NCBI RefSeq assembly: GCF_000003815.2
Contig: NC_049990.1
Location: 17,314,532 to 17,378,531 of the forward strand
DNA: 64,000 nucleotides
DNA from: Branchiostoma floridae
Taxonomy: Eukaryota > Chordata > Leptocardii > Amphioxiformes > Branchiostomatidae
Direction: 5' to 3'
The notes below the pieces were generated by a model. The model was not told where the DNA came from and did not search any database. It saw nothing but the letters and a program-made list of their open reading frames with translations. Below are positions 30,396-40,808 of the stretch, in pieces. The position numbers and the translations under genes were made by a program. The first letter of the stretch is position 1; the number at the start of each line of letters is the position of its first letter.

Positions 30396-31137
30396 TAAAA
30401 AAATATTATACAGACTTCGGAGTTGAATTATTGATTTTAGATAATTTGATGAATAAATGAATTTTTTTCAATAAATAGGTAACATCAAATGATTTGATGC
30501 AGATTTCATGCCCACTATCTGATACTATAATAGTACATGTATTGGCTTTTTTCTGTAAAACTATTGTCATTGGATGCACCATCAATTGATATTAGTGACA
30601 TTACTTCATATCATAAATCATTAAATTGAATTTATAAAAAAAAGATATAGTATTTCTTGTTTCAGATTATACCTGCATTCAGTGACTCCATATGTAAGTA
30701 TGTCTCTAACCATGTCACCTTCTCTTCTGACATTTTGTTTTCCGTAAATGCGCGCACCCTTGAGCTTCTGATTTGATTTGATTTCTGATATCTCTGGTCC
30801 ATTTGTTGAGCCTGACCTGGTGTTCGTTCATGTGGGCACTAAAAAACAAAACAATATTCCCATGCGCCGCCCACTCAGCCGGACTCTTGATGACTTCAGT
30901 TGCCTTTTCTGATAACAAAAAACTTTTAGTATAGGATCATGTATTAACAATGCGACGTGACGGCACGATCATGCTGATTTACAACATCACCATGCGTGAC
31001 CGCCTACTTTGATGAAGGAACAGCCGAACACCATAACGAGCAAAAAGAACAAATTAAACGAACAAAAAGAACCCCATGTTCCATATCTTAGCACCCAATG
31101 ACGGGATGTTAGGTAGACGGGGAGTCTCATGAAGTCA
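30396..31137. other. No gene recognised
   Basis: AT-rich sequence. No supported exon or repeat. Confidence 0.35.
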
Positions 31138-31176
31138 GTAGAGTAGAGTAGAGTAGAGTAGAGTAGAGTAGAGTAG
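31138..31176. repeat. Pentanucleotide microsatellite (GAGTA)n
   Basis: About seven perfect GAGTA units, with partial units at both ends. Confidence 0.95.
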
Positions 31177-31873
31177 TTAGCGTCAGTTTCCCTTTGTTCG
31201 ACAAAAGAGCCGTCCTTTCGTTGGCCGGGAATCTCGTGAGTCTTGTGCGAGCAGCGTACTCTCCCCTTGTCAAGGTTAATATGCCAATCACTTCCCTCAC
31301 TTTATAATCTTCACATTTTTTCAAGGTTTCGTATCTTAGCGACGATGACATCATGTGATATGTTTTTTTTACAGGATGTGGGAGAGCGGCTTACCGAATG
31401 TTCACGAAATAGAAGAAAGTCAGGTTGTTAAGAGGCATGGCAAAAGTTACTAATCATAGATACCAGTTGTTAAAGCCTGAAGGTAACAAAATATACGTGC
31501 ATATGCTACGACAGAACAGAGTTACGTCTGCAGTGAGAACTTTGGGACGGCATTTTTCCGACTAAACCACAAAATTGAGCGATTTACCAAGCCCGTTAAC
31601 GTTATATATATTATGCACCCGTTTGTCTGTCACCTAAATATTAAGTGACTTCACAGGCTTCGCTAAGCTGTTTCTTTTATTTGAGTATCTAGAAATACGG
31701 CATCGGGTTACACGTCTTCCCGCGCACTAGAATAGGGTTGGATTCGACGAATTTTAAAGCAAAGCAGCACGGAATTTGTGACAGCGAATATCTTGTATAT
31801 CTTTGCTCTGTTGTCAGTACGTAAACTAGATGTTGTTTTTTTTATCAGAAAAGAAAGAATGCCACCGGACTCT

Positions 31874-31882
31874 ACTCCCACT
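31874..31882. repeat. 9-bp target-site duplication, left
   Basis: actcccact directly precedes the left terminal inverted repeat and recurs at 32127-32135. Confidence 0.75.
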
Positions 31883-32126
31883 AGCACGTCACCAGAACGT
31901 ACTGCGCCTGCGCGAACCCTGGTGGTTTGGGGCTTGGTTTGGTCAACGTTGCATTGAAATCCCGCTTGTTGCACAATATATGTTAGAGACATGGTTTCAT
32001 GTAAAACGTACACGGAGTTCTACCCTTATATACGCACACACTTTCTTAAATGCGGCCCTTTAGTAAACCGGTAGTTTAGCATGTCTATACTTTTCGCGCA
32101 GGCGCAGTACGTTCCGGTGACGTGCT
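31883..32126. mobile_element. 244-bp MITE with 34-bp terminal inverted repeats
   Basis: 31883-31916 and 32093-32126 are inverted repeats, 33 of 34 bases matching. The outer end is agcacgtcacc, and the inner end is rich in CG (ctgcgcctgcgcgaa). The element is flanked by the 9-bp direct repeat actcccact. A 9-bp duplication with TIRs fits Mutator-like (MULE) transposons, and Mutator- and MULE-type relics exist elsewhere in this window. It carries no coding frame and would need a transposase in trans. Confidence 0.8.
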
Positions 32127-32135
32127 ACTCCCACT
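32127..32135. repeat. 9-bp target-site duplication, right
   Basis: actcccact directly follows the right inverted repeat. Confidence 0.75.
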
Positions 32136-32814
32136 CTCTTTGGCCGTTGGGGGTGAACCAATCAGCAAACTGCCTCTGAATGATTGGCAGATTATTTCCC
32201 GCAAAAGGAACTAAACAGACAATGTTGATTTGTTACTAATCATGACAGGCAATTTTTAGACAGTCTTGTCAACATTATCCTCTCTAGTAACATGGTGGGC
32301 AACATGCGTGTAAATTTAAAGTTGCATGTATTCTCGCTAAATAATCGGTCTATATGGCTGTAGACTTTTGTACTTTTAACGTTAGTCGAGATGCTTTAGA
32401 TTGTAAAAAAAACGTTACAGATTCTTCGAGCACTGTGTTTCCATTTAATACACTTGGTTTTAAAAAAATTGAGATGATCAAGTGAATTCTTCAGTGGCAA
32501 TGACAAGCGAGTGCCTTACGGCACCACATGAGGGCGTGGATGACTCGCTGCAGCTGGTGTTTCACCAACGCCTTACAGAATGACTCTGTCCGTGCTGGAA
32601 GTCTTCCTTTTCTGCATCACATGCTTTCTAATGGACCATGTCCTATTCTTCTCTGTCCTCACCAACAATGTTCTGTATGTTGTGTTATGTTGTGCAATAC
32701 TTAATTAACTTACCATGGCATTTCAAGACTTTGTAAGTAAACTACTTTAATTCATGATGACAGAAGGACAAGATAAATTAAACAAAAAAATGTAGTTGAA
32801 TCAGTCGATACTAC

Positions 32815-32880
32815 TAGACATATAAAATTTTAATCGGACGTTTCAAACAACGTCCGCTGTTCTTCAGTGAATTAAAAATG
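32815..32880 (-). mobile_element. PLE 3'-terminal remnant with hammerhead-like core
   Basis: On the - strand CTGAAGA, a weak stem, and GAAACGTC (32837-32867) repeat the arrangement seen at 21471-21504. The flanking word aaaattttaat also resembles that PLE's 3' end. TTAAT and ATTAA on either side could form part of stem I. No PLE coding sequence is attached upstream, so this is a very short 5'-truncated insertion or remnant. Confidence 0.45.
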
Positions 32881-33214
32881 AAAGTTTTCTCCAGTACTTA
32901 TGGTTATTTTTTTTATGAATATATTTAATTGTGTAAATTTAGGTTTTCCTGCTGCCTTTGACATAGAATATAATGATGGTTGCTGTTTTCTTCCTGGAAA
33001 TGTCCTTGTTTAGGACTTGAAGGACATTGTTTTTTCAAATGACCCCCTCTGTAGTCGCCCAAACAATCAACACGAACTTATCTGCAATGCCGTGTTCAGC
33101 TACTGTAAAAGATGAACTTTATCACTGTAAATTACTGGTCAACTTGCGACCAATTGCAAGTTTTGCAATCCATATTGAAAATCTATTTTCCTTGGAAAAC
33201 CACTGTTAATACTT

Positions 33215-33660
33215 TGTCTTCTGCGCATTTACAATGTGTAGGATATAATGTAAATCACAGCTGTTGGTTCGCGTATGGAAGTTCCTGTAGGTGAGGCTGC
33301 CAACCGAGATGTGTGTCCGGCTTCATGGATTCCATCATCTGAAAAATGGAAGATGAAATGGTTAGCTATGCCGTTAACCATCACAGCTGGCTAGCTAGGT
33401 ATTGCAGCTTTTGGTGGAGATCCACTAACATATACCATTTGAAACTGTTTATCATTTTTTCAGAATATTTACCGCTGAAGGCTAGCTCACCGGAGCGCGC
33501 GCGCGGGAGCCCCGGTAACCCGATACTCGCTCTGACAGTGGAAACTTCCCCCTTGAAGTTACTGACCACCGTGCCACTCTGTTTTTGTCCGTTTGCAGTC
33601 TTCCTGACCTGGAAACATGCTCTGAAAGACCTATCACCTCTATTACAACTGCCCTGCTAG
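33215..33660 (-). repeat. Dispersed repeat, family E, copy 2
   Basis: It matches 36885-37280 in the same direction and 25830-26025 in inverse direction. Shared words include gaagatgaaat, cagctggctagctaggtat and agccccggtaacccgatact. An alternating gcgcgcgc run at about 33496-33503 is specific to this copy. The - strand is the sense strand. Confidence 0.7.
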
Positions 33661-33799
33661 ATTTTGCTTTGCGTTGCATTCTCCAGCATGATAAAATCCG
33701 GGATAACGGTATCACCATTTAAAGAAAGGTTTCAGCAATGACTGCTCTTCATCCTCAATCACTGCTACGTGTGAAATATTTGTTGCCCACTGGTGGTGT

Positions 33800-34170
33800 T
33801 GGTGGGACTTTTCGCCTACACCTGCTGAACTTTCTCAACTTTGTCCAATTTTGCAATAACGAATCCTTCATTTCTGAAACGACAACGTCCGACAGTTTGT
33901 GATTTTTTTGGAGGTTACTTTGTCTCATTTGCATTGAGCAATGTTCTTGCACTCATTTGCATTGAGCAATGTTCTTGCACCCACTGTTATGCCTACCGAC
34001 AGATTCGACAAGGACAGAGACATCTGAACGGCCTTCTTCGTTGATTTGGGACTCTTGTGGCACCTCCTTGCCTATCTGCTTCCTGGTATAGTCTCCTAAT
34101 AACTTACACCACAATGCCTCTTTGTAACCGGTACCAAATTTTTACTTTACTTTGGGTGTTGAATAGCGTG
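33800..34170 (-). pseudogene. Mutator-like relic, copy C
   Basis: It resembles copies A and B (aatccttcatttctgaaacg; cctctttgtaaccggtacc), but the reading frame is heavily damaged. A 27-bp segment around ctcatttgcattgagcaatg is duplicated in tandem at about 33925-33980. The CxxC block of the other copies has been lost. Confidence 0.5.
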
Positions 34171-34557
34171 TCTCCTGTTAAAGTTGTTGAAAAGGTTCAT
34201 CATGTATGGCAGGTGCGCATCTCTAGATTCGGCAATGTTTTCTCTGTGAGTCGGTACTGAGGCCTGGGCTTTCATCTTCAGTCAGGTGTTGTACACGCGG
34301 CATCTTGCGCCATCTTGTATGTCTCTTGAATCTTTAAATCGGTGTCTCAACTTTTTTGTTGCTGTAGTAGTAGTATGGATGTCCCACTCAAAACCTCGCT
34401 CTCCCTCGGCGCAGGGATTCTTTCGAAGGTCGACCACGTCCACTAGCCATTTATAAAGCCGTGAGCACGGAAATAGAGCATGCCTCACCTAGTGCAGAAA
34501 TGTCGTCTTCACACACTGATGGGGCATTTACCGAAGAGTGTGAACATAGAAGTGTAC

Positions 34558-34676
34558 CTCCGTTGCAGGGACTGTGCTCGGGCATAGAGGGATATTGATA
34601 AGTCAATGGCCTGTTTTCCCATCAGCTCCTCAACCTTGTCAACAGGGAATGATGTTAAGCGTTGTATGGGAGCCTC
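34558..34676 (-). CDS. Unassigned 119-bp exon
   Basis: On the - strand an acceptor (ttttcacag) and a donor (GGAG/GTACAC) bound an open frame encoding EAPIQRLTSFPVDKVEELMG and KQAIDLSISLYARAQSLQRR. The helical composition and clean splice signals suggest a genuine exon. I do not recognise the protein and found no partner exon with certainty. Confidence 0.45.
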
Positions 34677-35019
34677 CTGTGAAAATAATACGCAATATGA
34701 GTTTAGTCATTCATTCATCTTTAACATGATTTAATCTTAGATAATCCGGACATTCAGGACTTAGCACGAAGTCAATTTGAAAACAAGGCCTGGAGAAAAT
34801 TCCAACTGGCTATCTTATGCACCTTCACCGTCCTTATACATGTGAATAGCTTTTTTTTTTCTTTTATCCTTTTAATCCGAAAATGAAGATGATATATTTA
34901 TCATTTCCTTCGTAGTTGCCATCATCTTCTTCGCAAATGACCCCCTCCCATGCTGTACTATTGTCCTTCTCTACTGGACTGTCCTCGGCTGGGCTGGGGT
35001 GGTCTTCCTGAAAGAGAGT

Positions 35020-35125
35020 TATGGGCTTCACGGCTTCGACGGGTCTCTCCATCGCCGGTAGCTGCTTAGCCCGGTTCGCACACAGCTTGCGCCAGGCGTC
35101 GCGCTGGTGAGCCAGTCTCCCCACG
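35020..35125 (-). repeat. Dispersed repeat, family A, copy 3
   Basis: Contains the AWRKLCANRAKQLPAMERP block. It is truncated against an A-rich stretch at about 35130. Confidence 0.6.
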
Positions 35126-35329
35126 TTTGAAAAAAAACAAAAACATTATCCATTTGTAGCCTGTTCCCGTCATGGAACTGTCTCCTTATGAAATGATGCA
35201 GGGTTTTCTGTAGGACCTTTTGGCAGAAGAAGTCTGCGTCCACTGTACCTTTGAAGACAACCAAAGGTGTCCGTCCTTTCTTTGTTATTCCAGCTCACAC
35301 GCACACCTTGGTGGGATGCTTCGGCATCT

Positions 35330-35910
35330 TGAATTCATCATAAAGATTCTCAAGCTCGAAATGTAATGCTGTTTGCCTTTATACAAAGTGATTGTTAAAT
35401 TCTGAATCAGAAAAATTACCTGATACTAGGAACATGACAGATCACATTCTGATTTTTTTTTTACAATATGTAAAAAGTAGCTCCATGAAGTGGCGATACA
35501 TACCCTCCCAACACTGCATTAAAAAGTTATGTATTCGTTTGAAATTTGTGCATCTAGCAAGAGATAAATGTGTAGCCCCTGAATGAGTAGTGGTCGCAAG
35601 TTGATTGATCCCGGCTTCCCAACTGATCTTTATGAGTACTGATTGGAATTTTTTCAACAAGTGCTATACACCAATGAAAGGAACTAACCAACCTAAATCA
35701 TTACTGTAATTATCCTTCAATTTAACAGCTATAAATTTTACCATCGCAGACAACTAACGAACTTTTTCCCCAACTTTGAAGACATTTGATCAAATAATCT
35801 ACTACAACAGTCTTCAAAGTTTCTACTTTGTCTGCAATTTCATTGAGAACACACATATACGTGATTTTGGAGCTTTCATGTTCCTTTTGTTCCTCTATGT
35901 AATATTTTCA
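35330..35910 (-). pseudogene. DUF6589-like relic, copy 2
   Basis: Homologous to 16445-17045. The - strand contains AGINQLATTTHSGATHLSL, then FKRIHNFLMQCWEGMYRHF, and upstream VETLKTVVDYLF. The last block (a helix ending W-E-x-x-Y-R) supports the DUF6589 resemblance. Several frameshifts are present (for example between EKIPI-like and AGINQ blocks). Confidence 0.4.
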
Positions 35911-36729
35911 CTTTCAGTCGTGGACTGCAATTCATTTGAATGATTTATGTATTTTGCAAACAATAGTAAAAAGTTGGTTACACGAGTATTCCTCTGATTT
36001 CACTTCTGTTACTTCAAACTGCTAACTTTGCATTCAATTTGAAAGTAGGTTGATGTAACAAAACTGCCTTCAATAACTGTAAACTTTTATACTATTTTCA
36101 TGTTGAAATACTACGGTGGATATTAAGAAATCAGAATAGTATTAGAAACATCAGGTAATCGCGGTATTATTGCTACAAAAATATTATCTAATTAGATTGC
36201 TTTAAAAGGATAAGGCAGCATCTGATGACAGTCTAGGACCGACGTTGGAGATGGACCTTCACGACGCAGAATCCACTCTTCACATAGGCGTCCCTCAGCT
36301 TTACCACCAAGTCCTCCTCTGCACCCCTGGCAAGCTGCTCAACTGCCACTCGATCTTGCTCGCGGATCCAGCCCACCTGGATCCACTCACCACAGATTTT
36401 GGCATTTGTCATTTTACCAGCCTTAGGAGCCCCCGGCCGATGGTATGGCCGCAGTCGGGGCATTTTCGCATTCGACCAGCTTGGATGATAAGAAGAACCT
36501 TTTGTAAGCCCCTTAGCTCATGTAGTAGTAGTACTGTGGCAGAAACAATTTTATTGCTACAATCTTTGTCCTTCTGGTACCCTCGGATACATTACTTGGT
36601 ATCCAAGACCTTAGAAGCATGAATGCTACGGGAGTCGTTTGTCCATGGCTGCCAGACTTCTCAGATCCTCCCATTTACCACTGCGATACTTTCGTTTGAA
36701 ACATATGCAAAGAGGGATGGCAAGGAGGC

Positions 36730-37280
36730 TTTCTCTGTGGTTTCATTACTAGTATTGGCCCAGCATTGACATTTCTGGTCAGCGCTGAAATGTCACCAAG
36801 ACCTCGCTGATGGTGATCCTTCCAACAATCACATCTCTTCTGTGTGCTGGCGTAACAATAGTTCCATTAGTTTGTCTGTCTTCAGCGCATTTACAATGTG
36901 TAGGATATAATGTAAATCACAGCTGTTGATTCGCGTATGGAAGTTCCGGCTTCATGGATCCCATCATCTGATAACTGGAAGATGAAATAGTTGGCCATGC
37001 CGTTAAACCATCACAGCTGGCTAGCTAGGTATAGCAGCTTTCGGTGGAGATCCACTAACATATACCATTTAGAATTGTTTATCATTTTTTTTTAAATATT
37101 TACCGTTGAAGGCTAGATCCCCGGAGCGTGGAGCCCCGGTAACCCGATACTCGCCCTTACAGTGGTAACCTTTAAGTTACCGACCACCGAGGCACTTTTT
37201 TATGATTGTTTGCAGTCTTCCTGGCCTGGAAACAGGCTCTGAAAGACATATCACTTGTATTGCAATTGCCCTGCAAGAGT
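36730..37280 (-). repeat. Dispersed repeat, family E, copy 3
   Basis: 36730-36860 is the reverse complement of sequence related to 27090-27190, and 36885-37280 matches 33215-33660. Together with the + strand copy this defines an element of more than 1 kb. All three copies are decayed. Confidence 0.65.
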
Positions 37281-37430
37281 TATAAACGCTATTTGTTGTC
37301 TTTTTTTTTAATTGGCTGAAATGCCTTGGCCCAGCTGTGCGTTTTTATGTCATTCTCTTCCACCCATTTATGTGGCTGTATTGTTTTGTCAACTTCTTCG
37401 AAGCAGGACCCCTCCTATAGAACTGCTATG

Positions 37431-37800
37431 CTATCGCCCTTCTCTGCTGGGCTGTCCTCGACTGGGTTGGAGTGGTCTTTCCTGAAGGAGAGGTAAGGGC
37501 CTCACGGCATCGACGGGTCCCTCCATTGCCGGTAGCCGCTTAGCCCGGTTCTCACACAGCTTCCGCCAGGCGTCGCGCCGTTGAGCCAGTCTCCCTACGA
37601 TTGCGCATCCCGTACCGACCAAAGGTGACTCAGGCTGACTGGCAGGTATCTTTGGATAAGCGTCGCTCAGGGTCGTAACGATAGAACAACGATATAGTTG
37701 AGCTTTTCAAAAGAACGTCCGTCCGCGGCAAAGTCTTTGAACAAATAATCTACAACAGCCTTCACATTTTCTTCTCGTGGTCCTCCGAGTTCCATGGTGT
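37431..37800 (-). repeat. Family A, copy 4, joined to a VVDYLF block
   Basis: 37490-37640 is family A (AWRKLCENRAKRLPAMEGP). 37665-37740 matches 16410-16480 (word caaaagaacgtccgtccg), and the next bases encode ENVKAVVDYLFKDF on the - strand. In locus 16.1-17.0 kb the same two parts are separated by about 450 bp, so this copy has an internal deletion. Confidence 0.55.
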
Positions 37801-38182
37801 CTGCTGTTGGCTCTTTTCTCACAGAAACCCTCGTCGAGATGGTAAGGACATGCAACAATCCTGCCGACAACGCCAAAATGTAGGGTGGGTTGGTGGTAGT
37901 GATTTCCTGAAGTTCGGGCCGTTGCGGAAGGTTGAGAGCCGACAGACGGACAACAAAAAAGACACGACCAGCCGCTTTGAAAGCTATTCGACGTCGAACA
38001 CCAGCGCCCGCCCGCAAGAGTGGACGTGAAACTGTCGCTATCCTAGAATGTTCTTTACTACTTGTACCCTTCCTACCAAACGCATTGTTTTTAATCCATT
38101 TTAATGAAATTCAACAAACAAAAAACGGAGCATAAACTTTGCTGTTTCATATATTGACATCAAAATCTGTCTTATGAAATGT

Positions 38183-38470
38183 TCACCTTTTGCTACGAGT
38201 TTCAAGACGCTTGTGTGTTTGATAATGATTAGAACCATTCGCAATCGTCTCCGTCTTACAGCTTGTCTTTACGAGACTCCTCTCCACTTTTCTTAGCTTT
38301 ACTGTTGCCTGTTCAAGGCCACCGATACTGTTCGCGCATTTTTTGTAGATCCGCTCGGAAAAGTCCTCTGTACGCGTCAACACCATGCCCATATTGGCAA
38401 GCCTCTGACACAGCAGCGTATCTGCTAATACCGTCGGGTGATCAAATAGTTTATGATACCCCGTAAGCCG
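38183..38470 (-). pseudogene. Retroelement-like ORF fragment
   Basis: The - strand frame reads HPTVLADTLLCQRLANMGMV, then EDFSERIYKKC and a basic C-terminus. No family is recognised with confidence. It lies 120 bp beyond the gag-like piece and could belong to the same element. Confidence 0.25.
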
Positions 38471-38593
38471 GCCATTTGCCTATCAGAGGTTTACACTACG
38501 TTAACAGCACAAGTCAGCTGAGCATGGCGGTGAACTGGTAAGAAACAGAACACTGAAGACACTAACACAAACTCAAGAAACCTTAAGTGGCTA

Positions 38594-38880
38594 ACTGATC
38601 GCCTTGGGATTCGCCTTGCCGTCACCGCCAGGCTTGAAGATCACTACGATAGTGGCTAGGTCTTGCGGGCGTCCGTACATTTCTTTGAGATATTCTAGGA
38701 TAATGTCAGATGTCCTTTTACGGATATTGTCTGGCACGTACGAGAAAGTTTGTAGAGCCTCCCCAGACAGGTGTTTTACAAGAATTCCTCTTCTCCTTTA
38801 CATAATGAAGCTCTAACTCTTCCCAGCTTAGTTTGTTTGAGTCGTCGAAAGTATTGCGCATAGTAGGGACTACTGAAACC
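38594..38880 (-). pseudogene. Gag-like relic of an LTR retroelement
   Basis: On the - strand SNKLSWEELELHYVKE is followed, after a frame change, by LVKHLSGEALQTFSYVPDNI and ILEYLKEMYGRPQDLATIV. The order (W-E-E-L, then L-x-x-L-x-G-x-A, then I-x-x-x-L-x-x-x-Y-G) matches retrotransposon gag capsid regions. There is at least one frameshift and no adjoining pol. Confidence 0.45.
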
Positions 38881-40424
38881 CGTCAGTCAGTCAACGGGGC
38901 GGAGTGGCTGACAATGACTAGAGGTTGAGCATGATATATTGGTGAAGCAGAGTTATATTTAGGGGAATACGCTGACGCAGGAGTTGACACCGTGGTTGGA
39001 CTCACTGAGTCACGAAAGAAGTCAATTTATAGATTGGACCAAAAACGTCTACAACTTCACGATGCAGTTTTAAAAAGTTACAGTTACGTTGAAAAAACAG
39101 ATTTGGAATTATGTGACGTAAAAATTTGCATTTCTGTACTGATTTCGAATGAAACAAAAGGATATCAAAAAATATACGAACCTGCACAAATCATCGCATT
39201 GACTATAGGTCAAGCGAAGGCCCAGCTGTGCTGAGAAATGGTGGCCTGTTGAAATCCTAATTGCAGCCATGTTTGTTCTTTTGAGTAGCTGTTGCAGTGC
39301 TTCCCTCCCAATATCGTTCAAGTTCCATTTGCCCCTCTGAGTCCCCACCACTCGTCTCTTTTCGAACAGTCTCCATGTCAGCTGTTCTCTTAATTCCAGT
39401 ACTCTTGCATACATCACAGGTGGCTTTCGAACCTTGATCAAGGTTATTGGCTGAAAAACCTGTTAACATTCTATTTGTATTTATTGCCTTTTACTACTTT
39501 TACAAGGCTAATGGCTGAACAACATAAATTGATACAATAAATATAGTATAATACTTTGTCTCATATTACGTCATAAACTCAACATTGTGATTTCAGCTTT
39601 ATTATTTCACCACACTTCATTTATATACCATATAGTTATTTGATCTTTCAAAAATCATCGTTCACTGCCACATTCTTGGCAAGTGTGAAATCAGTCTCTT
39701 ATTACTCTGTACTTAATGACTGCATGGGAATTGTTTTCAAGATACTCATGACGATATTGCTCGTTTATTGCTTATTTCCCCAACTAGTATATCTTGCATT
39801 CAAATCTCCACACAGAATACCAGCTCTCTTATGTTCAAATTGTGTTTAAATAGAAAAACGAAAGGTACGAGGCTCAGTGTGACAGGCCAGTTATCTGTAT
39901 ACTAGTCAAGGCCAAGGCCTAACCCTCAGTTCATCATGGGTCAAGGCGATGACACATCTCTGTTTATGCCCTCCTCCTCCCAACTGCTCATCCACTGAGC
40001 CATGCGGTCCTCCCAATAAAGATTTTGACTTGCTTTATTGAGAGACCAGTCCCAGGGCCTCGTCCAGCAAAGTAACCAGTCTTGGGCAGGTGGGGCTGAT
40101 CTTCATGAAACCACGTCTCCACAATTCCTCTAGCTTCATGCGTTGTTCAGTCCTCACTCAGTCCCGCAGCCAGTGGCCGTAGGGGCAGTAAGACTGTTCA
40201 CAAGGTGTAGTGATGCACCCTGAAGACCTAACTCTAAAGAGGTACCGGAATTGTTGAGAGTACCTGTTGTCGCGAAGATGTATGAGGAAAACCAACTGAG
40301 TCTTGACTGGATCTGATTTTATGCAGATTTAGCCGGGTCCAGTTTTAGGTCAGAAAGCTTACGCCAGGCAGTCCTAACTACGTCTAATGAATGAGAATGG
40401 AATTTACTCTAACTACTATTACAG
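38881..40424. other. No gene recognised
   Basis: Several open frames of 60-110 codons occur (for example + strand 38992-39234), but none has a recognisable motif or splice signals that I trust. Confidence 0.35.
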
Positions 40425-40565
40425 ATTCCCGTACGCGGGAAAGTTTGTAACCCCATAGCTTTGTTCTAAGTACAAGACAATAATTTAGTGAAGTGTTGTA
40501 TAAATGTATTGTTCCGAGCCATTCCAATTCATATCCTTTCCTCTCGTACTGTGTTATCGTATTTT
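40425..40565. repeat. Dispersed repeat, family F, copy 1, with terminal hairpin
   Basis: It begins with a near-perfect palindrome ttcccgtacgcgggaa and resembles 46105-46235, which has a degenerate version of the same hairpin (ttcctgcgagcgggaa). Both share tctttgttcta-type and gtgttatcgt words. Confidence 0.45.
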
Positions 40566-40712
40566 GCAAAGGCAAATCGCATTTAGTCATGAATGTACCG
40601 TAGATTCAACATGCCGCTTCCTGAAGTCTGTGGTAGTATAATGTACATCTAACGTCATCTGCTATCTTTGTCTGTTGCCGTGTTCTTTTATTTTGCTCAG
40701 TCATCATCATAA

Positions 40713-40808
40713 TCATCCTCGCCGCTGTTCTATGTTAATGGAGGTCTCAATCTCCTCCACCTGTTCGTCATTCCTTTGCTGCAAATTTTTGACGTCTTGC
40801 TTTTGGTC
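40713..40808 (-). CDS. Possible C-terminal exon, coiled coil
   Basis: After an acceptor (gtatattcag) the - strand encodes 31 residues, DQKQDVKNLQQRNDEQVEEI then ETSINIEQRRG, ending at TGA. Heptad-like spacing and charge suggest a coiled coil. There is no family match and no partner exon found. Confidence 0.35.
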   Translation of the reverse strand, partial: DQKQDVKNLQQRNDEQVEEIETSINIEQRRG

